A stretch of DNA of 25,460 bases from CAZKMM01 sp964553915 (GCA_964553915.1 CAZKMM010000021.1:1-25460); one strand, 5' to 3'. Counted from the stretch's first letter, positions 8,329 to 15,364 are shown. The notes: a model not told the origin generated them from the letters alone. Program-made: numbers and translations.

Positions 8329-9210
8329 ATGGAGAAAATTAGACTGCTTTTTTTAACGATGCGTCCCAAACAATGGGTTAAGAATCTGCTGGTTTTTTCC
8401 GCTTTAGCTTTCAGCGAGAATCTTTTTAATCCCGGGCAATTTATCCGGGTATTGCTTACCTTTATCAGTTTTTGTCTGGTTGCCAGTTCGGTTTATGTGG
8501 TTAATGATATTTTTGACCGGGAAAGAGACCGGCTCCATCCGAAGAAAAAAAATCGCCCAATCGCCTCCGGGAAAATAAGCCCCGGCACCGCCTGGCTGGT
8601 GGCTTTGGTTTGTTTTGCTCTGGGAATAGCTATTGGCTATTGGGTAAACCTGGCGGTAATGGTTATTCTTTTAATTTATCTGGCGAGCAATTTCCTGTAT
8701 TCCATCTGGATTAAACATATCGCGATTCTGGATGTCTTTCTGGTCTCGCTTGGATTTGTTCTTCGGGTGATAGCCGGGGGAGAGGCAATCAAGGTTGAGA
8801 TTTCCGCCTGGATTATCCTCTGCACAATTCTGGGTTCTTTATTTCTCTCCTTTGCCAAGCGAAGGCACGAGTTGAGCCTGCAGGGAGCCAATGCCAGCAA
8901 TCATAGAAGGAGCCTGGCAGAATATACCCCTTACTTTATAGACCAGATGATTGCGGTGACCACTGCCAGCACGGTAATGGCTTATTCCCTCTGGACAATG
9001 TGGCCAAGTGTGGTGGAAAAATTTGGCACCACTCGGCTTCCCTGGACGATTCCTTTTGTCTGCTATGGGATTTTCCGCTATTTATATCTGGTTCACCAGA
9101 AAGGAGAAGGGGGAGACCCCACCCAGCTTTTCCTTAAAGATAAACCGCTTTTGTTCAATATCCTGCTCTGGGTAATAAGCGTGCTTTTGATTCTATACTG
9201 GAAAATTTAA
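8329..9210 (+). CDS. UbiA-family prenyltransferase, decaprenyl-phosphate phosphoribosyltransferase-like
   Basis: The 293-residue polytopic protein carries the first Asp-rich UbiA motif NDIFDRERD (residues 59-67) followed by RPIASG, and a second region LYSIWIKHIAILDVF. The start (LLFLTMRPKQWVKNLLVFSAL) and the RVIAGG region resemble the DPPR synthase (Rv3806c) branch. That branch joins phosphoribosyl pyrophosphate to a polyprenyl phosphate, giving a lipid-linked pentose precursor (for arabinose in mycobacteria). It is the last gene of the operon, 18 bp after the acyltransferase, with its own AGGAGC ribosome binding site. No epimerisation partner resembling DprE1/DprE2 is present, although the SDR gene at 1574 could play a related part. 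The exact prenyl and sugar substrates are inferred only from the family. Confidence 0.85.
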   Translation: MEKIRLLFLTMRPKQWVKNLLVFSALAFSENLFNPGQFIRVLLTFISFCLVASSVYVVNDIFDRERDRLHPKKKNRPIASGKISPGTAWLVALVCFALGIAIGYWVNLAVMVILLIYLASNFLYSIWIKHIAILDVFLVSLGFVLRVIAGGEAIKVEISAWIILCTILGSLFLSFAKRRHELSLQGANASNHRRSLAEYTPYFIDQMIAVTTASTVMAYSLWTMWPSVVEKFGTTRLPWTIPFVCYGIFRYLYLVHQKGEGGDPTQLFLKDKPLLFNILLWVISVLLILYWKI

Positions 9211-9347
9211 GCGGAAAAAATTTCTGAGTTCCTCAATAATTCCCTCTTCCTCTAAATAATTTTCCCCTTTATTTTTCCCGCCCCTTTCCGAACCCTTATT
9301 TAAGAAAATCAAATTCGGGCTTTAAATTTTCTGTCTTTAGACAATTT

Positions 9348-9404
9348 TTGACTTGATTTTTTATTTGATATGTTATATTCTGTATTAAAATGTGAATATA
9401 TAAT
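9348..9404 (+). promoter_or_regulatory. AT-rich candidate promoter region before the thermonuclease gene
   Basis: The 229-bp gap 9211-9439 holds no gene that I can support. Near its 3' end is a TTGACT at 9348-9353 with TATATT at 9374-9379 (20-bp spacing, long), and a perfect TATAAT at 9399-9404 without a good -35. At least one of these probably drives the nuclease gene at 9440, but I cannot choose between them. No terminator hairpin for the glycan operon is visible in the gap. Confidence 0.3.
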
Positions 9405-9439
9405 AAATTTTCTTCAGGCAAAATTATTGAGGAATAAAA

Positions 9440-9967
9440 ATGCTTTTCTTCGGCACTCATCAGCAAGCAGAGCTGAAGCGGTTCTGCTTAAAAATCTGGC
9501 TTGCTCTGGGAATTTTGGGATTTTGCCACTGCTCAGTGGTTTTGAACTATCAGCTTGCCCGGGTAAAAAAAGTTTATGACGGAGATACTATTCTGCTTAC
9601 TAATGGAGAGCGAGTGAGATACCTTTACATTGATACCCCGGAAATTCATCATCCGAGAAAACCGCCTGAACCCTATGGATATCTTGCCTGGCACAAGAAC
9701 CAGGAATTGCTGAAAAGCGGAGTGGTAATTTTGAGCTATGACCTGACCCGGCGAGACCGGTATGGCAGGCTACTTGCCCGGGTTTATTCCCGGAATAAAT
9801 ATCTCAATGCAGAGCTGGTGAAAATGGGCTATGCCAGAGTTTTAATCATCCCGCCCAATATTGCAGATAAAAACTATCTTCTTTCGCTTCAAAAACAGGC
9901 CAAGACTCAATTGCTGGGCATCTGGTCCCCAGAGCTCACCATCCCGAAATCCGAATACGGATTTTAA
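9440..9967 (+). CDS. Thermonuclease (staphylococcal nuclease-like), membrane-anchored or secreted
   Basis: The 175-residue protein has a short basic N-terminus, a hydrophobic segment at about residues 16-36 (signal peptide or anchor), and an SNase-fold domain. Active-site residues of the family can be placed: DGDT (47-50), R60 and D65-TP-E68 (VRYLYIDTPE) and R110 (DRYGRLLARVY). These correspond to Asp21, Arg35, Asp40, Glu43 and Arg87 of the staphylococcal enzyme. It should therefore be a Ca2+-dependent phosphodiesterase acting outside the cytoplasm. The Cys pair after the hydrophobic segment (FCHC) does not fit a lipobox. A GAGGAAT ribosome binding site precedes the ATG. It stands alone between the glycan operon and a convergent gene pair. 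Confidence 0.88.
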   Translation: MLFFGTHQQAELKRFCLKIWLALGILGFCHCSVVLNYQLARVKKVYDGDTILLTNGERVRYLYIDTPEIHHPRKPPEPYGYLAWHKNQELLKSGVVILSYDLTRRDRYGRLLARVYSRNKYLNAELVKMGYARVLIIPPNIADKNYLLSLQKQAKTQLLGIWSPELTIPKSEYGF

Positions 9968-9998
9968 AAACCCCGGCAAAACTCAGGGCATTGGGAGG

Positions 9999-10059
9999 TT
10001 ATTAACCAAAAATTTCTAACCGCAGAAAAAAAATTTCCGGCAAAATTTTTAGTTAATAA
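9999..10059. repeat. 17-bp near-perfect inverted repeat
   Basis: The left arm at 9999-10015 (TTATTAACCAAAAATTT) and right arm at 10043-10059 (AAATTTTTAGTTAATAA) are reverse complements at 16 of 17 positions, with a 27-bp loop. A second interleaved pair exists: AACCGC at 10018-10023 in the loop and GCGGTT at 10082-10087. It lies about 30 bp after the nuclease stop and before the terminator at 10146. Possible roles are an RNA hairpin at the mRNA end, a protein-binding site, or the remnant of a small mobile repeat. Confidence 0.6.
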
Positions 10060-10145
10060 ACCCGGGAGAAAAAAGAGCTTTTGCGGTTTTATCCTAAAAT
10101 ATTGGACTGGAGCTATACTTGAGCCTCCTCCCCGCTTCTTAAAAT

Positions 10146-10182
10146 AAAAACGGAGAGGCAGGGTTTTGCCTCCCCGTTTTTT
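10146..10182. terminator. Bidirectional intrinsic terminator
   Basis: AAAACGGAGAGGCA followed by GGGTTT and TGCCTCCCCGTTTTTT forms a 12-14 bp stem with one mismatch and a 6-nt loop. It is flanked by A-tracts on the left and T-tracts on the right, so it can work on both strands. It sits between the convergent nuclease gene (plus) and FKBP gene (minus), where such an element is expected. Confidence 0.85.
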
Positions 10183-10207
10183 GCCATTAAGAAACCTGGT
10201 TCTTAAT

Positions 10208-10645
10208 TCAGGCTTCTGGTTCCTCCACTTCCTCTATCTTTACATCAAAATGAAGGGTTTTTCCTGCCAGGGGATGGTTCAGGTCCAGAGTCACATCATT
10301 CTCACTCACCCCGGCAATGGTCACGCTCATTACCATTCCATCTTCTCTGCGGAGCCGGAAAATCATTCCTTCCTCCAGCTCCCCTTCCACCGGGAACTCT
10401 TCCCGGGGAACCGTGATCACCGCATTGGGATTTCTCGGACCATACGCCTCCTCGGGCGAAACAGTTATATGTTTTTCCTCACCAGGATTCATTCCTTCCA
10501 GCTCCCGCTCCAAGCCGGGAATAATCTCTCCTACCCCGTAAATGAACTCCAACGGCTCCTCATTTTCTGTGCTTTCTAAAATTTCACCATCATCCAGCTT
10601 AAGGGTGTAATGCATTTTTACCCGACAAAATTGGCTGATCCCCAT
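10208..10645 (-). CDS. FKBP-type peptidyl-prolyl cis-trans isomerase, SlyD-like
   Basis: The 145-residue protein has the SlyD arrangement. The FKBP core is split by an insert-in-flap chaperone domain: VKMHYTLKLDDGEILEST, then LEFIYGVGEIIPGLERELEGM, the insert with PEEAYGPRNPNAV and DGMVMSVTIAGV, and return to DLNHPLAGKTLHFDVKIEEV. It lacks the long His/Cys-rich metal-binding tail of E. coli SlyD, ending acidic at EEPEA. It should catalyse prolyl isomerisation and act as a cytoplasmic folding helper. The ATG at 10645 is supported by AGGAGG six bases upstream; an internal Met11 is the alternative. It follows the RRM gene 27 bp downstream and probably shares its transcript. Confidence 0.92.
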   Translation of the reverse strand: MGISQFCRVKMHYTLKLDDGEILESTENEEPLEFIYGVGEIIPGLERELEGMNPGEEKHITVSPEEAYGPRNPNAVITVPREEFPVEGELEEGMIFRLRREDGMVMSVTIAGVSENDVTLDLNHPLAGKTLHFDVKIEEVEEPEA

Positions 10646-10672
10646 TTCCTTCCTCCTTTTAATTCGGTTTTT

Positions 10673-10945
10673 TTATCTGCGGAAGCGATTTCTTTCCCGA
10701 GGCGGACGGGCAGGAGCTACCTTTACGGTCCGCCCCTGAACCTCGCTTCCGTCCAGCTCATCAATCGCTTTCTGAGCCTGGTCATCGTTTTCCATCTCAA
10801 CAAAGCCAAATCCTTTGCTCCGACCGGTGCGAGAATCAGTGATAATCCGAACCGAAAGAACCGTGCCTTTCTCTCCGAATAAATCTCTCAACTCCTCTTC
10901 ACTCATCCGGTAAGGCAAATTTCCGACATAAAGTTTCGTGGTCAT
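10673..10945 (-). CDS. RRM-domain RNA-binding protein
   Basis: The protein has 90 residues when started at the ATG at 10945, which has a strong GGAGG site 6 bp upstream. A further in-frame start at 10999 would add an unlikely 18-residue basic extension. It is a single RRM: RNP2 is LYVGNL (residues 5-10) and RNP1 is KGFGFVEM (44-51), followed by a short Arg-rich tail (PRERNRFRR). This is the layout of bacterial glycine-poor Rbp-type proteins, single-stranded RNA binders often linked to cold or stress. Its gene has a clear sigma70-type promoter and a leader of about 195 nt, suggesting post-transcriptional control. The FKBP gene follows in the same transcript. Confidence 0.93.
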   Translation of the reverse strand: MTTKLYVGNLPYRMSEEELRDLFGEKGTVLSVRIITDSRTGRSKGFGFVEMENDDQAQKAIDELDGSEVQGRTVKVAPARPPRERNRFRR

Positions 10946-10987
10946 TATTTCCTCCTGAATCAATTTTTTTTCAAATAAATACTTCTT

Positions 10988-11007
10988 CACCTGAAACAAA
11001 TCAGGTG
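10988..11007 (-). promoter_or_regulatory. Leader hairpin of the RRM gene
   Basis: On the minus strand, CACCTGA-TTTGTT-TCAGGTG forms a perfect 7-bp stem with a 6-nt loop, about 30 nt before the ribosome binding site of the RRM gene and inside its predicted leader. It is not followed by a U-tract, so it is not an ordinary terminator. It may act in mRNA stability, translation control or RRM autoregulation. Confidence 0.5.
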
Positions 11008-11148
11008 CCCTTTGCCTGTATTCAGACCGGTAGCCCGGAATAAAAAATTAGATGGCTAAAAAGACCGAACCGGAGAGAGGGAAAAGAAGGGATAGAAACC
11101 GGAAGTTAACAAACTTATCATTACCCGCTCTCTTGGTCACCTGTTTTA

Positions 11149-11177
11149 AACATAGCACCTTATTCACAGGTTGTCAA
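11149..11177 (-). promoter_or_regulatory. Sigma70-type promoter for the RRM-FKBP transcript
   Basis: On the minus strand, TTGACA (11177-11172), a 17-bp spacer and TATGTT (11154-11149) form a near-consensus promoter. Transcription should start near 11142, which gives a leader of about 195 nt before the RRM start at 10945. The -35 box lies about 10 bp past the stop of the DUF364 gene, with no terminator visible between, so read-through from the ligA operon is also possible. Confidence 0.75.
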
Positions 11178-11186
11178 GATAAAAAC

Positions 11187-11912
11187 TTAAATTCTTTTCC
11201 AGATAACTTTTTTCACTCCGGGAAGAGCCCAGAAAGGATAAGCCAGCATTATCCGGCTCAGGGTATCTTCCACATTCTCCACCACTGCTCCAGCAATAAC
11301 ATTTACTCCCTCTTCAAACAGAACCTGAGAAAAAGGAGCAGAAGGTCCAACCAGAAAAATATATCTACCCTTTGCCCATTCCAGCAATTTTTCCAGGCTA
11401 TGATTAACCAGGGCACTGGCAGTTATTACCACCACCTCAGCATCTTTTAAAACTCGCTCGGTGGCAGATTCCGGAAGGTCTCCCTCCCGAGGCTCTTTCT
11501 CTACCACCCAGCACTGCCGGGCAAGAGGGGCTACCTCATTAACAAAAGGAAAATGCCCCACCACTGCCAGATTTAAATCCCGGGCTTTCTCCTTGATTAA
11601 ATCCCGGACATTGCCTTCAACCAGCCCCTGCTCGGGAATGCCAATTCCCGCATTAAGGGCAGAGACCCCGAGAGCTGAGCTTAAAGGATGAGAAGATAAG
11701 GCATATTGAGCCAGGTCTTTCAGAGCCTTTCCTTTAAGCTCCGGTTCTATCAGCTCATCCAAGCTTCCCCGGTGATGAGAAGGCGGATAAACCGTTGCCA
11801 AGCCCATCTGACCATTGCTCGCCACCACCCCGGCTAAATAGACTCCAATTACCGCCTGCTCAACTTTGAGCCCTTCAGGAACCTGCTCAATCAATCTTTC
11901 CAGAAGCTTCAT
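11187..11912 (-). CDS. DUF364-family protein (putative metal-chelation/Rossmann-like fold)
   Basis: The 241-residue protein has the two-part structure of the DUF4213/DUF364 family. An enolase-N-like first part (about 1-85; VEQAVIGVYLAGVVAS, GLATVYPPSHH) is followed by a Rossmann-like part with SALNAGI, LAVVGHFPFV, the family-typical VVITASALVNHSLEKLLEWA, and FLVGPSAPFSQVLFEEGVNVIAGAVVEN. The family has been linked to metal binding or heavy-metal chelation, but its reaction is unknown. It overlaps the AmrS gene upstream by 4 bp (ATGA), so the two are almost certainly coexpressed and may act in one pathway. It is the last gene of the ligA operon. Confidence 0.82.
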   Translation of the reverse strand: MKLLERLIEQVPEGLKVEQAVIGVYLAGVVASNGQMGLATVYPPSHHRGSLDELIEPELKGKALKDLAQYALSSHPLSSALGVSALNAGIGIPEQGLVEGNVRDLIKEKARDLNLAVVGHFPFVNEVAPLARQCWVVEKEPREGDLPESATERVLKDAEVVVITASALVNHSLEKLLEWAKGRYIFLVGPSAPFSQVLFEEGVNVIAGAVVENVEDTLSRIMLAYPFWALPGVKKVIWKRI

Positions 11913-12898
11913 TTCTGGTTAACAAAATTCAGTTTGGTTTTACACTTCCCGCACTGATTCCCCTCTAAATCCACCACCTGCACCACATAGCCCCTTCTTC
12001 TCACTAAAAGGGCTCCGCAGTTCGGACAGAACGAATCCTGACCCTGCTCTCCCCAGACATTTCCCAGATACACCCATTTGAGCTTTTCCCTGCCAATCTG
12101 ATAAGCCCGTTCCAATCTCTCTATGGGAGTGGGGGGATTGGTAAATTTATACATTGGATGATACCGGGAAAAATGGAGGGGGATTTCCGGGTCCAAGCTC
12201 GCTATCCAGTCCACCAGCTTTTGAATATCTTCATCAGAATCATTCTCATCAGTGACCAAAAGATTGGTCAGCTCCACCAGACAGTCCTGATGCGCCCGCT
12301 CTATGGTTTTTAAAACCGGCTCCAATCTCCCCCCGCAGAGCCGGCGATAAAAATCATCCTGAAGAGATTTCAAATCTATGTTCATTGCATCAATGTAAGG
12401 AAGAAGCTCCTCAAACGGCTCCGGATTATAATAACCATTGGTGACCAGAACATTCTTCAACCCGGCTTCTCTGGCTCGCACCGCACAATCCAGAACAAAC
12501 TCAAAACTGATAAAAGGCTCATTGTAAGTATAAGCAATCCCCACTGACCTGTGCCTTTTTGCCGAAGAAATCAACTCCTCAATCTCCACCTCCTCGGTAG
12601 GAACCGTTGCCTCTACCAGATGATAGTTCTGGCAGAACTTACACTGGAAATTACACCCCACGGTGCCAATAGAAAGAATCTGAGAGCCAGGATAAAAATG
12701 ATATAAAGGCTTTTTTTCAATCGGGTCTAAAGCAATTGCAGATACCTCTCCATAGCGATGAGCATAAAGCTCGCCTTCAAGATTTTTTTTGTTCTTGCAG
12801 ATTCCTTCTTTGCCCGGCTTGATGGTGCACTGATGAGGACAGAGCAAACACTGCACCACACCCTCTTCTTTTTTTACCCAGTATTTTGCAGGCTTCAA
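11909..12898 (-). CDS. amrS: AmmeMemoRadiSam system radical SAM enzyme
   Basis: The 329-residue protein matches AmrS. An N-terminal Cys cluster (C17, C20, C24, C34: CLLCPHQC...C) precedes the radical SAM motif C82-xxx-C86-xx-C89 (CNFQCKFCQNYH). The conserved run IAYTYNEPFISFEF, NVLVTNGY, MNIDLKS and PLHFSRYHPMYK follows, and a zinc-ribbon-like tail (CPNCG...CGKC) closes the protein. The start is a TTG at 12898 with a perfect AGGAGG five bases upstream; no ATG is suitably placed. In other genomes the system includes AmrA (AMMECR1) and AmrB (Memo); neither is in the window. The family resembles pyruvate-formate-lyase activases, but the true substrate is unknown. It follows acylphosphatase by 15 bp and overlaps DUF364. 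Confidence 0.9.
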   Translation of the reverse strand: MKPAKYWVKKEEGVVQCLLCPHQCTIKPGKEGICKNKKNLEGELYAHRYGEVSAIALDPIEKKPLYHFYPGSQILSIGTVGCNFQCKFCQNYHLVEATVPTEEVEIEELISSAKRHRSVGIAYTYNEPFISFEFVLDCAVRAREAGLKNVLVTNGYYNPEPFEELLPYIDAMNIDLKSLQDDFYRRLCGGRLEPVLKTIERAHQDCLVELTNLLVTDENDSDEDIQKLVDWIASLDPEIPLHFSRYHPMYKFTNPPTPIERLERAYQIGREKLKWVYLGNVWGEQGQDSFCPNCGALLVRRRGYVVQVVDLEGNQCGKCKTKLNFVNQK

Positions 12899-12913
12899 AA
12901 TTACCTCCTGAGT

Positions 12914-13198
12914 TTAAGCGGTCCTTTCAATTCGGAAGTCTTTGAATTCTCCGCTGGGCTCCTCCCAGTTTACCTGCACGGTATCCACCCGTGCCAGAGA
13001 CGGTCCTTTATGACACCATTTTAAAAGCTCTTCTAATTTTTCCTTCTCCCCTTCTGCCACCACCTCTACTGAGCCATCCAGCCGGTTGCGAACCCATCCT
13101 GCCAGTCCGAGTCTTTTTGCCACTGATTGGGTCTCATAGCGGAAGAACACCCCCTGCACCCGTCCATAAATCCGAAGATGTAATCTTGCCCGAGCCAA
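12914..13198 (-). CDS. acyP: Acylphosphatase
   Basis: The 94-residue protein is of normal acylphosphatase size. It has the phosphate-binding loop GRVQGVFFR with catalytic Arg20 and the second signature GWVRNRLDGSVEV with catalytic Asn38. It hydrolyses carboxyl-phosphate bonds of small acyl phosphates in the cytoplasm. The start is a TTG at 13198, supported by a strong AGGAGG five bases upstream that overlaps the ligA stop codon. No ATG fits without losing the first strand. It lies 11 bp after ligA and 15 bp before amrS. The ORF contains no odd residues for the family. Confidence 0.93.
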   Translation of the reverse strand: MARARLHLRIYGRVQGVFFRYETQSVAKRLGLAGWVRNRLDGSVEVVAEGEKEKLEELLKWCHKGPSLARVDTVQVNWEEPSGEFKDFRIERTA

Positions 13199-13209
13199 TC
13201 TCGCCTCCT

Positions 13210-15234
13210 TTAAAGAACTCCAGATTGCTTAAGCAGAGAAAGAAATTCCTGCTCATTTATCATCTTAATCCCCAGTGCCCTAGCTTTATCATACTTACTT
13301 CCCGGGTCTTTGCCAACAATAACCAGGTCGGTCTTTTTGCTCACACTGGAAGCTACCTTTGCTCCCGCTCTTTGAATCAGCACCTTTGCCTGTTCCCGGG
13401 GCATAGAATCAAGAGCTCCGGTAAGAACCACGGTCTTTCCGGAAAGAGGAGTTTCCCGGGCCGGCTTTTTCTCCTCCTTAAAACTAATTCCCAGCTCTAA
13501 TAATTCCCTGACCAGCTTCTGGTTATCTTTGTTCTCAAAAAAGTCTTTAATAGAATGAGCCACCTCGGGACCAATCCCTTCAATATTCATCAAATCTTCC
13601 AGGCTTGCCCTGGCAAGCTCCCCGAGATTTTTAAAATGCTCCGCAAGAAGCTGGGCGGTATGCTCACCGACCAGCCGAATTCCCAGCGCATAAAGGAACC
13701 GACTGAAAGTGGTTTTTTTGCTCTGCTCCAAAGCATCAATTAAATTCCGGGCACTTTTCTCAGCAAATCCGGGCAGACCGACCAGGTCAGATTTCTTCAG
13801 CCGATATAGGTCAGCAATAGATTTTACCAGCCCCCGTTCAAAAAGAAGCTCTACAATTTTATCCCCCAGCCCTTCAATATTCATCGCATTCCTGCTGGCA
13901 AAATGCTTGATTCGCTCCTTAATCTGAGCCGGGCAATTGATATTGATACAGCGATGAATTGCCTCGCCCTCGGGACGAACCACCTTAGAGCCACATACCG
14001 GACATTTCTCCGGCATAGTAAATTTTTGAGCATTTTTCGGGCGCTTCTCCAGAATCGGCTTGACCACTTCAGGAATTACATCCCCGGCCCGCTGGACAAT
14101 CACAGTATCACCAATTCTTATATCCTTTCGGTCAATTTCATCCTGATTATGAAGGGTGGCACGCTTGACAATAACTCCTCCCACCTCCACCGGCTCCAGA
14201 ACCGCCACCGGGGTTAAAGCCCCGGTTCTTCCCACCTGGACAATAATATCCTTTATCTTGGTGGTTTTTTGCCGGGGAGGAAATTTGACCGCAATTGCCC
14301 AGCGAGGAGCCCGGGCGGTCTCTCCCAGTCTTGCCCAGAGCTCCAGAGAATTAACCTTAACCACCAATCCGTCAATTTCATATTCAAAGGTTTTATCTCG
14401 CTCTTCAATCAGCTTCTGATAAAAATCCACCACCTCATCTATGCTTTTGCAAAGCCTGATCTTATCCTGAACCGGAAATCCCCACTCCCGAAGCTGATTC
14501 AAAACCTCCCACTGAGTCTTAAAGCTCCTTCCCCGAACCTCACCCAATTGATATACAAAAAGATGAAGCTTCCGGCTCGCAGTGATATTGGAGTCCAACT
14601 GCCGAACCGAACCGCTCGCCGCATTCCTCGGATTGGCAAACAAAGGCTCGCCTTTCCGCTCCCGCTCCTTGTTCAGCTCCTGAAACTCCTTGAGCTTCAT
14701 ATAAACCTCACCCCGAATCTCCACCAGCTCTGGAGGATTTTTATCTATAATCCTTAAAGGAAGCTCCCTGATGGTCTTTAAATTCTGAGTAACATCCTCT
14801 CCGGTAATTCCATCGCCCCGGGTGGCTCCGCTTATGAACCTACCCCGCTCATAAATCAGATTGATTGCCAAGCCATCAATTTTCGGCTCTGCGGTATATT
14901 CTATATCCCGGCTGGTTCCGAGCATTCTTTTAATTCTCCGGTCAAACTCCTGAAGCTCATCTGGATTCATCGCATTATCCAGGCTGAACATCGGGGTCAG
15001 GTGGGTGATTTTTTCAAACTTTTCTAAAGGCGGGGCGCCAACTCTCTGGGTGGGAGAATCCGGGGTTATTAATTCCGGATATTTTTTCTCCAGCTCAACC
15101 AGTCTTCTAAAAAGCTCATCATATTCCGCATCGCTGATTTCCGGATTATCATCCCGATAATACTTGATATTGTGATAATTGACCAGTTCCCGAAGACGCT
15201 CTACCTCTTTTCTTACCTCCTCAGGAACTGCCAT
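13210..15234 (-). CDS. ligA: NAD+-dependent DNA ligase LigA
   Basis: The 674-residue protein has the full LigA architecture. The N-terminal Ia domain has YHNIKYYRDDNPEISDAEYD. The adenylation domain has catalytic Lys118 in AEPKIDGL, then GDGITGEDVT and EIRGEVYM. The OB fold, a four-Cys zinc finger (CPVCG...CININC), the helix-hairpin-helix region (NIEGLGDKIVELL, LPGFAEKSA, IEGIGPEVA) and a C-terminal BRCT domain (LSGKTVVLTGALDS...) follow. It seals nicks in DNA during replication and repair, consuming NAD+. The ATG has an AAGGAGGGGG site, and a promoter lies just upstream. It heads a four-gene run with acylphosphatase, amrS and DUF364. Confidence 0.97.
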   Translation of the reverse strand: MAVPEEVRKEVERLRELVNYHNIKYYRDDNPEISDAEYDELFRRLVELEKKYPELITPDSPTQRVGAPPLEKFEKITHLTPMFSLDNAMNPDELQEFDRRIKRMLGTSRDIEYTAEPKIDGLAINLIYERGRFISGATRGDGITGEDVTQNLKTIRELPLRIIDKNPPELVEIRGEVYMKLKEFQELNKERERKGEPLFANPRNAASGSVRQLDSNITASRKLHLFVYQLGEVRGRSFKTQWEVLNQLREWGFPVQDKIRLCKSIDEVVDFYQKLIEERDKTFEYEIDGLVVKVNSLELWARLGETARAPRWAIAVKFPPRQKTTKIKDIIVQVGRTGALTPVAVLEPVEVGGVIVKRATLHNQDEIDRKDIRIGDTVIVQRAGDVIPEVVKPILEKRPKNAQKFTMPEKCPVCGSKVVRPEGEAIHRCININCPAQIKERIKHFASRNAMNIEGLGDKIVELLFERGLVKSIADLYRLKKSDLVGLPGFAEKSARNLIDALEQSKKTTFSRFLYALGIRLVGEHTAQLLAEHFKNLGELARASLEDLMNIEGIGPEVAHSIKDFFENKDNQKLVRELLELGISFKEEKKPARETPLSGKTVVLTGALDSMPREQAKVLIQRAGAKVASSVSKKTDLVIVGKDPGSKYDKARALGIKMINEQEFLSLLKQSGVL

Positions 15235-15258
15235 CTTTCCCCCTCCTTGTCTAGGTTT

Positions 15259-15287
15259 AATATAATTATTTGAATAAACTTTGGCAA
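15259..15287 (-). promoter_or_regulatory. Sigma70-type promoter for ligA
   Basis: On the minus strand, TTGCCA (15287-15282), a 17-bp spacer and TATATT (15264-15259) match consensus at 5/6 and 5/6. Transcription would begin about 7 bp downstream, giving a short leader of about 17-20 nt before the ligA ATG at 15234. Confidence 0.7.
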
Positions 15288-15309
15288 GTATTTAAAGGCT
15301 TTTTCAAAT

Positions 15310-15338
15310 TTGGAAATCCCCCGGGCTCAAGATATGAT
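15310..15338 (+). promoter_or_regulatory. Sigma70-type promoter for the enoyl-CoA hydratase gene
   Basis: TTGGAA (15310-15315), a 17-bp spacer and TATGAT (15333-15338) give a good promoter reading toward 15365. It is back to back with the ligA promoter, about 23 bp apart. Directly after the -10 box, at the predicted transcription start, is a small palindrome GAGAA-AAA-TTCTC (15339-15351) that could be an operator. An AGGAGG ribosome binding site follows at about 15352-15357. Confidence 0.65.
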
Positions 15339-15364
15339 GAGAAAAATTCTCAGGAGGAAGAAAA

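Noticed and set aside
9210..9440. tRNA or small RNA in the gap before the nuclease
   Set aside because: No cloverleaf arms or TTC loop, and only a very short TGAG/CTCA hairpin; treated as promoter region.
13210..15234. Several 60-160 codon plus-strand ORFs across ligA
   Set aside because: All are antisense to conserved ligase motifs and carry no domain features.
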